Source: Sulfitobacter guttiformis (GTDB taxonomy: Bacteria; Pseudomonadota; Alphaproteobacteria; Rhodobacterales; Rhodobacteraceae). Taken from it: a DNA stretch of 64,000 nucleotides. The stretch lies in NCBI RefSeq assembly GCF_003610455.1, contig NZ_RAQK01000001.1, forward strand, positions 1,178,001 through 1,242,000, written 5' to 3'. Below are positions 37,076-45,821 of this stretch, piece by piece. The notes beneath the pieces were generated by a model. The model searched no databases and was not told where the DNA came from. It was given only the letters and a program-made list of their open reading frames with translations. Numbering within the stretch: the first letter of the stretch is position 1; each line of letters opens with the position of its first letter. The position numbers and the translations under genes were made by a program.

Positions 37076-38521
37076 CTACTCTGGATCAGACGCGAAAATC
37101 AAACGCTCATCGCAGGGCGCCACGCGCAGAATATTCGTACTGCCGGGCACGTTAAACGGCACGCCCGCTGTAACAACTACGAAATCATCTGCTGTAGCAA
37201 AACCTTCTTCACGTGCTGCCCGAACCGCGCTTACCACCGCCTTTTTAAAGCGATCAAGCTCTTCTGTAAGGACACAATTTACCCCCCAGCTGAGCGCGAG
37301 CCGTCGGGCCGTGCGCGGCAGCGGGGTCAAGGCAATGATCGGGACGCGTGGCCGCTCACGCGCGGTGAGCAAAGCAGTGGTGCCTGAATGCGTGAAGCAA
37401 CAGATCGCTTTTACATCCGTCGTCTCGGCAATTTCGCGGGCCGCAGACACCATCGCATCGGCAATGCCTGAGCGCGAAGCGGTTCGGCTTGCCTCGATAA
37501 TCTGGCGGTAGGTCGGATCACGCTCCACCTCAACGGCGACATTATCCATCGTGGTAACTGCCTCAACGGGGTAGCTGCCTGCTGCTGATTCTGCCGACAG
37601 CATGATCGCATCCGCGCCTTCGTAAATCGCCGTTGCCACATCGGATACTTCAGCGCGCGTGGGCATCGGACTCTCGATCATACTTTCCAGCATCTGGGTC
37701 GCGACAATCACAGGTTTACCTACAGCGCGACAGCGGCGTACTAGGCGCTTTTGTATCGGCGGCACGGCCGAAACCGGCAACTCAACGCCCAGATCACCCC
37801 GCGCCACCATAATTCCGTCACTCACCGCCAGAATATCATCGAACCGCTCCACCGCTGAAGGCTTCTCGATCTTGGACAACAGTGCGGCACGCCCCCGCGC
37901 CAATATCCGCGCCTCCTGCACATCTTCGGGCCGCTGCACAAAGCTCAATGCGAGCCAGTCAACGCCAAGCTCGCAGACAAACTCCAGATCGGCGCGATCC
38001 TTCTCGCTCAGCGCTGCAAGCGGCAGCACGACATCAGGTACATTCACTCCCTTGCGGTTGGAGATGATTCCACCGGTAACGACCTCGCAGTCCGCAAAAT
38101 CAGTACCACAGCGCAAAACTTTCAGCCGGATCTTACCGTCATTTACCAGCAGGGATGAACCAGGTTCGAGTGCGGCGAAAATTTCGGGGTGCGGCAGGCA
38201 GACACGGCTTGAATCGCCCTCGGCAGGATCGAGATCAAGGCGGAATTCCGCGCCCACAATCAACTCCTCGCTGTCACCCGCGAAAACACCCACGCGCAGC
38301 TTGGGTCCCTGCAAATCAGCCAAAATACCTATGGTCGATCCGGTCTCTTCCTCCACCGCACGAATCATGGCGTGCTTGGCGCGGATCTCGTCATGACTGC
38401 CGTGGCTCATATTGAGGCGAAACACATCCGCACCCGTCTGGTGCAAAAGTTTTATCATCTCGTGGGTGTCGGATGCTGGCCCAAGGGTCGCGACGATTTT
38501 TACGTTGCGTTGGCGTCTCAT
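37076..38521 (-). CDS. pyk: Pyruvate kinase
   Basis: The 481-aa protein begins RRQRNVKIVATLGPAS and contains the substrate-binding FRLNMSHG region, the active-site Lys in ALLSKIEKPSAVE, MVARGDLGVE and the MLESMIESPMPTRAEVSDVA stretch. The regulatory C-domain is complete. It converts phosphoenolpyruvate and ADP to pyruvate and ATP. The order is pyk, then the small membrane gene. Confidence 0.96.
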   Translation of the reverse strand: MRRQRNVKIVATLGPASDTHEMIKLLHQTGADVFRLNMSHGSHDEIRAKHAMIRAVEEETGSTIGILADLQGPKLRVGVFAGDSEELIVGAEFRLDLDPAEGDSSRVCLPHPEIFAALEPGSSLLVNDGKIRLKVLRCGTDFADCEVVTGGIISNRKGVNVPDVVLPLAALSEKDRADLEFVCELGVDWLALSFVQRPEDVQEARILARGRAALLSKIEKPSAVERFDDILAVSDGIMVARGDLGVELPVSAVPPIQKRLVRRCRAVGKPVIVATQMLESMIESPMPTRAEVSDVATAIYEGADAIMLSAESAAGSYPVEAVTTMDNVAVEVERDPTYRQIIEASRTASRSGIADAMVSAAREIAETTDVKAICCFTHSGTTALLTARERPRVPIIALTPLPRTARRLALSWGVNCVLTEELDRFKKAVVSAVRAAREEGFATADDFVVVTAGVPFNVPGSTNILRVAPCDERLIFASDPE

Positions 38522-38699
38522 TCAGGTCGCTCCTAATTTGCCGGTGCTTTCATGCATCAACGGTCGTATCGCAGTTTCCCCTACGACATACCTTGTGCCC
38601 TGCCTGACTTGAACCCGAAAACTGTTACAATGCGGTGACACCGCCCACAAGGAAAGGTAGCTTGCCGGAAATTCCACTATCAAACCTACAGGAGCCATT

Positions 38700-39017
38700 A
38701 TGCCAGAGCACACCCAGCAGGAAATTGAGTTACAAGCCGCCGCCTTTCGCCGCTTGCAGCAACATCTGATGCAAGATCGCAAAGATGTCCAAAACATCGA
38801 CATGATGAACCTCGCGGGGTTTTGCCGGAATTGCCTGTCACGGTGGTATCAGGAGGCCGCTGCCGAACGTGGCATCGAGATTGGCAAAATGGAAGCTCGG
38901 GAGTTGTTTTACGGGATGAGTATGGAGGAGTGGAAGGCCACCTATCAAACCGATGCCAGCAGCGCGAAGAAGGCAGATTTCGAAACCGCATTTGCCGAGA
39001 ATGTTACCAAAGAGTGA
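38700..39017 (+). CDS. DUF1244 domain protein
   Basis: The 105-aa protein matches DUF1244, with NIDMMNLAGFCRNCLSRWY and the FYGMSMEEWKATYQ segment. Two cysteines lie in the FCRNC stretch and could bind metal or be redox-active. It is cytosolic and the function is not established. It is divergent from pyk. Confidence 0.85.
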   Translation: MPEHTQQEIELQAAAFRRLQQHLMQDRKDVQNIDMMNLAGFCRNCLSRWYQEAAAERGIEIGKMEARELFYGMSMEEWKATYQTDASSAKKADFETAFAENVTKE

Positions 39018-39305
39018 ACGCTGCTGCCCTACAGCAGCCGAGCATTGCTCGATCCGCCCCTATTGCCTTGCGCCAAGCGTCAATGGGGGCGGCAAAGGAA
39101 GATTGAGGCCGAAACCGCCCTTAATCTAGCCTTGTTTTCTAAATCCGGCCTGTCCGAGCTGAAGTTTTGCCGAGCATCAGCCCCGCGAGATCCCGAATAT
39201 CCGGATCAAATTCTTGATCTCGGAACGCGCAAATGCCGCATTAACTGAAATGCAATATTACCAATGTGAGAGGGGAGAAAGCAGGCGGTCTGGCGCGTTA
39301 CCCGA

Positions 39306-39770
39306 TCAATGTGCGCACTGGGATAGAGGTTTGGGACGATGTTCAGCGACCAAGTGCGCTGACAACGCTTCATGTATCATCGGCTCGTTGAAAGGGCGGG
39401 CCAGCGTGCCCCATCCCGCTGCAAGCGCATCGCTTGCCCCGCTTGAATCTGTTGTCAGGATGATACGTGCCCCGCACCTCACGAGAGCAGACATAATACC
39501 GCAGGCCAAGACTTCCTCAAAAGAAATTTCCAAGAAAGCAGCTGTTACAGCATCCTCATCGGCCAGCACCGGAGCGATCTGGTCAACATCGGTGACATCA
39601 ATAACGCGGCAAGGCCCCATCGCCCTCAGCGCGGCGACGATGTCCTCTGAAATAAAACTATCACTCTCCTGCACAAGGAAAACTGGGATCAACGGATCGC
39701 TTGATCCGGTTGAAGGTGCTCTGGCCCCATTCGGGGAAATTGGAGTATTCATGCATTCTACATGGAACAT
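39306..39770 (-). CDS. Degenerate receiver-domain (pseudo-receiver) protein
   Basis: The 154-aa protein looks like a stand-alone response-regulator receiver domain. It has strand PVFLVQESDSF with the acidic pocket, strand AAFLEIS where the phospho-acceptor Asp should be, strand IILTTDS with the Thr/Ser switch, and LARPF where Lys is expected. Asp is replaced by Glu and Lys by Arg, so phosphorylation is doubtful. GGAG 7 nt upstream supports ATG 39770; ATG 39752 is the alternative. It is divergent from a Crp/Fnr regulator. Confidence 0.7.
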   Translation of the reverse strand: MFHVECMNTPISPNGARAPSTGSSDPLIPVFLVQESDSFISEDIVAALRAMGPCRVIDVTDVDQIAPVLADEDAVTAAFLEISFEEVLACGIMSALVRCGARIILTTDSSGASDALAAGWGTLARPFNEPMIHEALSAHLVAEHRPKPLSQCAH

Positions 39771-39818
39771 AACTCCGCTCCGCGCATTAAACTACGACAT
39801 AGGATGGAAAAAAATTAT

Positions 39819-40550
39819 ATGGCCACCAAATGCGAGAACTGCCCCCTGAGACCGCTTGCCATTTTCAACCCTATGACAGACCGCGAAGTAGGTTTCATGC
39901 AAAAATTCAAGGCAGGGGAGCTTGAGGTAGAGGCCGGAACCCCGCTCATGATGGAAGGCTCTAACAGTCCGCAGCTCTACACAGTTCTCGAAGGTATGGG
40001 GCTCCGGTACAAGACACTTGAATCCGGTGAACGGACGGTAATAAACTTTGTTTTTCCGGGCGATTTTATCGGGCTTCAGGCCGGTGTCATGAAAGAGATG
40101 CAGCATTCCGTCGAGGCGACAACCGCAATGAAGCTTTGTGTTTTTGACCGTAAAATGCTCTGGACTATGTTCAACGAACAGCCCGAACGTTCCTTTGACC
40201 TTACGTGGATCGCAGCAGTCGAAGAGCATATTCTGGGCGAAAGCCTGTCGATCATCGGGCAACTGGACGGCGCATCGCGTATTGCACGCGCTTTCGTACG
40301 CATAAACGACCGTGCCTCAGCGCTTGGTATGGTAAAAGGAACAGAGACCCCCCTTCCCTACAGGCAGCAGGATCTCGCGGATTCGCTTGGGCTTTCTTTA
40401 GTCCATACAAACAAGACGCTTAAAACCCTGCGTGAAAACAACATCGCAACGTGGCGCGACGGGGTTCTCAACATTCTGAATTACGGAGCATTATGCAATG
40501 TTGCCCAGCTCGACACCGACCGCGATCCAATGACGCGCCCGTTGATTTAG
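39819..40550 (+). CDS. Crp/Fnr family transcriptional regulator
   Basis: The 243-aa protein has an N-terminal cyclic-nucleotide-like beta-barrel (about 25-125), a dimerisation helix and a C-terminal winged helix (YRQQDLADSLGLSLVHTNKTLKTL). Near the N-terminus there is CENCPLR, but not the full cysteine set needed for an Fnr-type 4Fe-4S cluster. Ligand and regulon are unknown. ATG 39819 and ATG 39804 are both possible starts. Confidence 0.85.
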   Translation: MATKCENCPLRPLAIFNPMTDREVGFMQKFKAGELEVEAGTPLMMEGSNSPQLYTVLEGMGLRYKTLESGERTVINFVFPGDFIGLQAGVMKEMQHSVEATTAMKLCVFDRKMLWTMFNEQPERSFDLTWIAAVEEHILGESLSIIGQLDGASRIARAFVRINDRASALGMVKGTETPLPYRQQDLADSLGLSLVHTNKTLKTLRENNIATWRDGVLNILNYGALCNVAQLDTDRDPMTRPLI

Positions 40551-40593
40551 CAATGAGGCGGGACGGACGATCCGGTCGCCGCCCCGAAATTCG

Positions 40594-41454
40594 TCAGACA
40601 GCGACCTTGCGCATTTCGTCGATATAAATTTCACGTAGCCGCAGGGCCACTTTGCCCGGAACTCCCTCACCAAGGGAAACGCCATCTATCTCGATAACCG
40701 GCATCACAAAAGCACTTGCAGAGGTGGTGAAGGCCTCATCCGCGTTTTGTGCTTCCTCAATGGTGAACGACCGCTCCTCGACCTCCATCTGCGCTTCGGC
40801 TGCCATGCGCAGGACCGCCTTGCGAGTGATCCCATGCAGGATCTCGGTGCCCAACTGGCGCGTGATGATCTTGTTACCCTTCACGATGTAGGCGTTGTTG
40901 GAGGTGCCCTCGGTCACCATCCCGTCCTGCACCATCCACGCATCGTCACATCCGACTTTCTTGGCCATCATTTTGCCCATCGAAGGATAGAGTAACTGCA
41001 CGGTTTTAATATCCCGCCGCCCCCATCGGATATCCTCGATCGAGATCACTTTTGCACCGCGCTTCGCCGCCGGACTGTCCGCCAGACCAGGTTTGTTCTG
41101 GGTGAACATGACAATCGTGGGCTTTGTCGTTTCAGGGTCGGGAAAGACAAAGTCGCGATCACCATCCGAGCCGCGGGTAATCTGGAGATAAATCATCCCC
41201 TCGTCGATCTCGTTGATCCGCACTAACTCGCGGTGGACCTCCAGCAGATCTTCCTTGGTGATCGGGTTGAACATATCCAGTTCGCTCAACGAGCGTGCAA
41301 GCCGTACCGCATGACCCTCAAAATCGATCAGCTTGCCACCCAGCACAGATGTCACCTCGTAAACCCCGTCAGCCATCAAGAAGCCGCGATCAAAGATCGA
41401 CACAGTGGCCTCATTCTCGGGCACATACTGCCCGTTCACATAAACTGTCCGCAT
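40594..41454 (-). CDS. D-amino-acid transaminase (class IV aminotransferase)
   Basis: The 286-aa PLP enzyme begins VYVNGQYVPENEATVSIFDR. It has the catalytic Lys in RRDIKTVQLL and the class IV signature EGTSNNAYIVKGNK. It interconverts D-amino acids and 2-oxo acids such as D-alanine and D-glutamate. It follows dgcA by 4 nt. ATG 41454 is preferred over 41505. A branched-chain aminotransferase is the alternative, less likely by length and motif. Confidence 0.87.
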   Translation of the reverse strand: MRTVYVNGQYVPENEATVSIFDRGFLMADGVYEVTSVLGGKLIDFEGHAVRLARSLSELDMFNPITKEDLLEVHRELVRINEIDEGMIYLQITRGSDGDRDFVFPDPETTKPTIVMFTQNKPGLADSPAAKRGAKVISIEDIRWGRRDIKTVQLLYPSMGKMMAKKVGCDDAWMVQDGMVTEGTSNNAYIVKGNKIITRQLGTEILHGITRKAVLRMAAEAQMEVEERSFTIEEAQNADEAFTTSASAFVMPVIEIDGVSLGEGVPGKVALRLREIYIDEMRKVAV

Positions 41455-41458
41455 ATCC

Positions 41459-42424
41459 TTACCCCCACAATGCCGCGCGTGCAGGGTGTACCCCCGCCGC
41501 ATCAAATTTTAATGGCTCGTCGCGGTCTTCTGCCAACAAAAGCGGACCGTCAAGATCGACATAAGGCATACCCTGCGCCACCAAGACTGCCGGCGCCATG
41601 GCCAGCGACGACCCAACCATACACCCCACCATTACATCGTAGCCCTCCGCCAGCGCCGCCGCGCGCAGCGCTAAGGCTTCGGTTAATCCACCTGTTTTAT
41701 CAAGCTTGATGTTCACCACGTCATATTTGCCCTTCAGGTTCGGCAAGCTGGCGCGGTCATGACAAGATTCGTCAGCACAGACAGGCACCGGCCGCGCCAT
41801 GCCCCTCAGCGCCTCATCATCACCGGCGGGCAACGGCTGTTCCACCAGCGCCACACCCAGCCGGACCAAATGCGGCGCAAGGTCGGCGTATACTTCTGCC
41901 GACCAGCCCTCGTTTGCATCGACGATAATCGTACTTTCGGGCGCACCCGCACGCACTGCCTCCAGACGAGGCATATCGTCCGGCGTGCCCAACTTGATCT
42001 TCAGCAACGGGCGGAACGCATGTGCCGCTGCCTGCACCCGCATCGCATCGGGCGTATCGAGCGAGAGCGTATAGGCGGTAATTTCGGGCTTCAAAGGGGC
42101 CAGCCCCGCCAACTCCCACACAGCGCGGCCGCTTTGCTTGGCCTCAAGATCCCACAGGGCGCAATCAACTGCATTGCGCGCAGCACCCGCAGGCAACAGA
42201 TCGTAAAGCGCCGCGCGCGTTATTCGCCCTGACAATCCCTTGATTTGCGCCGTCACCGACTCAAGCGTCTCGCCGTAGCGGGCATAAGGCACACACTCGC
42301 CCATGCCAGTTGCGCCTCCGTCTTCTATCCGCACCGTCAACACTTTCGCTTCGGTCCGTGACCCCCGCGAAATTGTAAAAACCTGCGCCAGTCGGAAAAC
42401 ATCCGCCGTCACTTCAATCCGCAT
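41459..42424 (-). CDS. dgcA: N-acetyl-D-glutamate racemase DgcA (enolase superfamily, dipeptide-epimerase-like)
   Basis: The 321-aa protein has the enolase-superfamily barrel with catalytic Lys in LLKIKLG, metal ligands Asp in IIVDANEGW, Glu in LVEQPLP and Asp in VCADESCH, and the second catalytic Lys in VNIKLDKTGG. By sequence it could be called L-Ala-D/L-Glu epimerase. Its partner dgcN makes the N-acetyl-glutamate racemase role likelier. ATG 42424 is used. Confidence 0.85.
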   Translation of the reverse strand: MRIEVTADVFRLAQVFTISRGSRTEAKVLTVRIEDGGATGMGECVPYARYGETLESVTAQIKGLSGRITRAALYDLLPAGAARNAVDCALWDLEAKQSGRAVWELAGLAPLKPEITAYTLSLDTPDAMRVQAAAHAFRPLLKIKLGTPDDMPRLEAVRAGAPESTIIVDANEGWSAEVYADLAPHLVRLGVALVEQPLPAGDDEALRGMARPVPVCADESCHDRASLPNLKGKYDVVNIKLDKTGGLTEALALRAAALAEGYDVMVGCMVGSSLAMAPAVLVAQGMPYVDLDGPLLLAEDRDEPLKFDAAGVHPARAALWG

Positions 42425-42525
42425 GTAACCTCCTCGAAAAAGCAATGCACGACCGTACGCCCGATACACTTTTTCTTCTTTTTCCCGGTAAACTCAAATC
42501 CAGCACCTGCAACAGGGGCGCCGGA

Positions 42526-43527
42526 TCAAAGTTTTTCCAACGCCTCCGCGAGCCGTTCCGCCCCGTAGCGGAACGGGTCGACAGTCGGCAATCCCATCTC
42601 TACCTCGACACTTGCCAGATAGGTCTTCGCTTCGTCCTCGGACATATGTTGCGTATTTACAGCAATGCCAACCACCTCACAGGCGGAATTGGCCACCCGC
42701 GCCAGCGACAAAGACACGTCACGGATCGCCTCAATTGTGGGCACCTTGTAATCGGGCAGTCCACGCATGTGCTTGCGTGTCGGCTCATGGCAGATGATTA
42801 GCGCGTCTGGCTGCCCTCCATGGATCAACGCCAGCGTCACACCGGAATAACTAATGTGGTGCAAACTGCCCTGCCCCTCGATCACATCCCAATGATCGGG
42901 GTCATTATCGGGCGTCAGATACTCAACCGAGCCTGCCATGAAATCTGCAACAACAGCATCCAGCGGCACGCCGTTGCCTGTGATGAGTATTCCCGTCTGC
43001 CCTGTGGCCCGAAAAGTGCTCTTCATCCCGCGCGCCCGCATCGCGCTATCGAGGGCAAGTGCGGTATACATCTTGCCCACCGAACAATCCGTACCAACCG
43101 CCAGCACCCGCTTGCCAGTACGCTTCACACCGCTCGCTATCGGATACTCCACCGACGGAATGCGCACATCGTGCAGGATACGTCCTTTTTCGGCCGCCAC
43201 TTCGACCAGATCTTCCTCTTCACTCAGAAGATTATGCAGACCGGAGGCAAGGTCGTACCCCATTCCCATCGCCTCAATCAGGACGGATTTCCACGCCTGA
43301 GAGATATATCCGCCGCGGTTGGCGACCCCGATCACCAGCGTCTTGGCTCCAGCTGCTTTTGCATGGGCAAGTGTCATATCCCGCAGACCGACATCCGCCT
43401 TACACCCTTCCATTCGCAACTGGCCGACGGCATTCTCCGGGCGCCAGTCCTTGATCCCCTGCGCTACTTTTGCGGACAACTGGTCCGGTGCATCGCCGAG
43501 AAATAGCAGGTAAGGTGTTTGGATCAT
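42526..43527 (-). CDS. dgcN: D-glutamate N-acetyltransferase DgcN (DUF1611)
   Basis: The 333-aa DUF1611 protein has an N-terminal Rossmann-like domain (LLFLGDAPDQLSAK) and a P-loop domain with GTDCSVGKMYTA (about 155-166). In marine bacteria DgcN acetylates D-Glu and DgcA racemises the product to N-acetyl-L-Glu. GGAG precedes ATG 43527. It leads the dgcN-dgcA-transaminase operon and is divergent from malyl-CoA lyase. Confidence 0.87.
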   Translation of the reverse strand: MIQTPYLLFLGDAPDQLSAKVAQGIKDWRPENAVGQLRMEGCKADVGLRDMTLAHAKAAGAKTLVIGVANRGGYISQAWKSVLIEAMGMGYDLASGLHNLLSEEEDLVEVAAEKGRILHDVRIPSVEYPIASGVKRTGKRVLAVGTDCSVGKMYTALALDSAMRARGMKSTFRATGQTGILITGNGVPLDAVVADFMAGSVEYLTPDNDPDHWDVIEGQGSLHHISYSGVTLALIHGGQPDALIICHEPTRKHMRGLPDYKVPTIEAIRDVSLSLARVANSACEVVGIAVNTQHMSEDEAKTYLASVEVEMGLPTVDPFRYGAERLAEALEKL

Positions 43528-43562
43528 AGTCGATTCTCCGAAAATATGGGCGTTAGGGCCAG

Positions 43563-43572
43563 ATTGCTGCAA
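43563..43572. repeat. Direct repeat ATTGCTGCAA, copy 1
   Basis: ATTGCTGCAA recurs exactly at 43673-43682. The two copies lie 110 bp apart in the dgcN/mcl1 divergent region, this one 36 nt upstream of dgcN. It is a candidate operator half. Confidence 0.4.
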
Positions 43573-43656
43573 AGCGCCCGCAATTCAATCGCAATAGTGG
43601 GGCAAACCCGCAACTGGGCGCACGATCTTAGCGCATCTGGACCTATACGCGCATAA

Positions 43657-43691
43657 TTTTTGCACTGCCGCAATTGCTGCAAGTGCAAAAA
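43657..43691. promoter_or_regulatory. Long inverted repeat upstream of malyl-CoA lyase (candidate operator)
   Basis: TTTTTGCACT and AGTGCAAAAA are perfect 10-bp arms around a 15-nt centre that itself holds the palindrome GCAATTGC. It ends 81 nt before the malyl-CoA lyase start and overlaps repeat copy 2. Regulators of the ethylmalonyl-CoA pathway such as RamB recognise TTTGCAAA-like sites; the resemblance is partial. Confidence 0.5.
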
Positions 43692-43772
43692 GTCCCTTGC
43701 GGCATAGCGCGCAATTTTATAACCCCTCAAGGCAATGATACGACATTTTATGTCTCAAAAGGATTACACCCC

Positions 43773-44729
43773 ATGAGCTTTCGCGTTCAACCTACTCCTG
43801 TCGCCCGCCCGAACCGCTGCCAGCTTTTCGGCCCCGGCTCGAACACAAAACTCTTCGCCAAAATGGCGGCCTCCGCTGCCGATGTGATCAACCTCGACCT
43901 CGAAGATAGCGTGGCGCCTTCGGACAAAGATATGGCCCGCGCCAATGTCATCGAGGCGATCAATACCGTCGACTGGGGCACCAAAACTATATCCGTACGC
44001 ATTAACAGCCTCGATACCCCATACTGGTACCGCGATGTCGTTGATCTGCTTGAGCAGGCTTCCGAGCGTCTGGACATGATCATGATTCCCAAAGTGGGAT
44101 GCGCTGCAGACGTCTATGCCGTAGATGCGCTCGTGAGTGCGATTGAGGCTGCAAAGGGTCGCAAAAAACGTATCGCTCTTGAGGTAATCATTGAAAGCGC
44201 CGCAGGCATTGCCCACGTCGAGGAAATAGCTGCGTCCTCCCCCCGCCTTGAGGCGATGAGCCTTGGCGCGGCGGATTTTGCGGCCTCTATGGGCATGCAA
44301 ACAACCGGGATTGGCGGCACTCAGGAAAATTACTACATGCTGCACGATGGAGCAAAGCACTGGTCTGACCCGTGGCACTGGGCGCAGACAGCAATTGTCG
44401 CCGCTTGCCGTACCCACGGCGTCCTGCCTGTGGATGGTCCCTTCGGTGACTTCTCCGATGATGAAGGCTGTCGCGCGCAGGCCCGGCGCTCCGCCACGCT
44501 CGGCATGGTCGGAAAATGGGCGATCCATCCAAAACAGATCGCCATCTCGAACGAAGTATTCACTCCCTCCGAAGAAGCCGTCACTGAGGCCCGCGAGATC
44601 CTTGCCGCGATGGAGGAGGCCAAGGCAAACGGTGAAGGAGCCACAGTTTACAAAGGGCGTCTCGTTGACATCGCTTCAATCAAACAAGCCGAAGTCATCG
44701 TGCGCCAGTCCGAGATGATCGCAGGCTAA
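43773..44729 (+). CDS. mcl1: L-malyl-CoA / beta-methylmalyl-CoA lyase
   Basis: The 318-aa protein matches the roseobacter/Rhodobacter Mcl1 length. It begins MSFRVQPTPVARPNRCQLF and contains VINLDLEDSVAPSDK (Mg ligands), EVIIESAAG and MSLGAADFAASMG. It cleaves L-malyl-CoA to acetyl-CoA and glyoxylate, and beta-methylmalyl-CoA to propionyl-CoA and glyoxylate, in the ethylmalonyl-CoA pathway. AAAGGA is upstream of ATG 43773. A terminator follows. Confidence 0.93.
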   Translation: MSFRVQPTPVARPNRCQLFGPGSNTKLFAKMAASAADVINLDLEDSVAPSDKDMARANVIEAINTVDWGTKTISVRINSLDTPYWYRDVVDLLEQASERLDMIMIPKVGCAADVYAVDALVSAIEAAKGRKKRIALEVIIESAAGIAHVEEIAASSPRLEAMSLGAADFAASMGMQTTGIGGTQENYYMLHDGAKHWSDPWHWAQTAIVAACRTHGVLPVDGPFGDFSDDEGCRAQARRSATLGMVGKWAIHPKQIAISNEVFTPSEEAVTEAREILAAMEEAKANGEGATVYKGRLVDIASIKQAEVIVRQSEMIAG

Positions 44730-44750
44730 GAGAAACTTATTCATAAACGA

Positions 44751-44783
44751 AACGGCCTGTCATCGACGGGCCGTTTTCATTTT
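44751..44783 (+). terminator. Rho-independent terminator of mcl1
   Basis: AACGGCC and GGCCGTT form a stem with an 11-nt loop, followed by TTCATTTT. Confidence 0.75.
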
Positions 44784-44829
44784 ACCCACGTGATATTGCC
44801 ACAAGTCAGACTGCCACAAAAAAGTGGCG

Positions 44830-44961
44830 TCAGCTCAAACCATACGCATGTGGCACACTGCGCATCTCATTCTCGTATGAAATCTGGACCTTGGCCATAT
44901 AAAGCGAAATCGCCAACATCGTCCCCAACAGGCCAACGAGTACGAAATTAACAAAAGCCAT
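44830..44961 (-). CDS. 43-aa single-pass membrane peptide, hypothetical
   Basis: ATG 44961 to TGA 44830 encodes 43 residues: one hydrophobic helix (about 2-22, starting MAFVNFVLVGLLGTMLAISL) and a polar tail ending HAYGLS. An AAGGTG ribosome-binding site lies about 8 nt upstream. The frame is too short for a 60-codon cutoff and lies alone between the mcl1 terminator and lysE. It could be a small subunit of a membrane complex; no family is recognised. Confidence 0.55.
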   Translation of the reverse strand: MAFVNFVLVGLLGTMLAISLYMAKVQISYENEMRSVPHAYGLS

Positions 44962-45163
44962 ATTCAGACACCTTTACAACACATTCCTGTCACATTCAGA
45001 GCAGCCACTTTTCAACTGTGCAAGAAATTCAGTGTAAACAAACTGTTTCCCCCCCGAGAAGCAGTCAATCAAGAGTCCCATCCCGTCATTATCCGAATGT
45101 TCCAACGTATTTGGTCAAAATTTACCAATATCATCCGGCGGCATTTTGGCGCAAAGAGGCGTC

Positions 45164-45757
45164 ATGACACCCGATGCCCTCCTCGCTCTCGTTCTGTTTG
45201 CACTGGTAAGCTCCTCCACTCCGGGGCCGAACAACCTCATGTTGATGGCCTCGGGTGCTAACTTTGGCTTTGCCCGCACAATCCCGCACATGCTGGGAAT
45301 TTCTATCGGCTTTATGGTAATGCTTTTCGCCGTAGGCGCAGGCCTGATCCAGATTTTCGATCGCTTTCCGGTCATCTATACCCTGCTGAAAATAGCCAGC
45401 GTGGTATATATGCTATGGCTCGCGTGGAAAATTGCACATGCGGCACCTGTCACCAAAAAGGCTAACGCAGGCGCTCCTATGACGTTTTTTCAGGCAGCGG
45501 CGTTCCAATGGGTTAATCCAAAAGCATGGGCAATGGCACTCACCGCGATCACCGTCTACTTAGGCGAAGCCAACACGCTATGGCTTGCGGTTGGCGCGCT
45601 GGTATTCGCCGTGACCAACCTGCCATCGGTTTCTCTTTGGACTGTTGCGGGCCAGCAGCTACAGCGCGTGCTGACCAATCCGCACCGCCTGCGCATCTAT
45701 AACTGGAGCATGGCCGCCCTGCTGGTTCTCTCCCTCTACCCGGTGCTAGGGATTTGA
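45164..45757 (+). CDS. LysE-family amino-acid exporter
   Basis: The 197-aa membrane protein has six predicted helices, with the family hallmark [20 protein letters not shown] near the N-terminus and [15 protein letters not shown] in the middle. It exports an amino acid or derivative; specificity is unknown. AGAGG lies 5 nt before ATG 45164, so the frame start at 45146 is not used. Confidence 0.88.
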   Translation: MTPDALLALVLFALVSSSTPGPNNLMLMASGANFGFARTIPHMLGISIGFMVMLFAVGAGLIQIFDRFPVIYTLLKIASVVYMLWLAWKIAHAAPVTKKANAGAPMTFFQAAAFQWVNPKAWAMALTAITVYLGEANTLWLAVGALVFAVTNLPSVSLWTVAGQQLQRVLTNPHRLRIYNWSMAALLVLSLYPVLGI

Positions 45758-45821
45758 GTGCCGTTGCATCATTTCGCGATCACAGCCATATAAGGCTCAC
45801 CACCAGTGCGGAGCGCATCAA

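Noticed and set aside
39018..39305. Possible small gene in the gap between DUF1244 and the pseudo-receiver
   Set aside because: The open frames there are short, lack ribosome-binding sites and have no protein-like pattern. Only weak inverted repeats (GCTGCTG/CAGCAGC, CGAGC/GCTCG) were seen.
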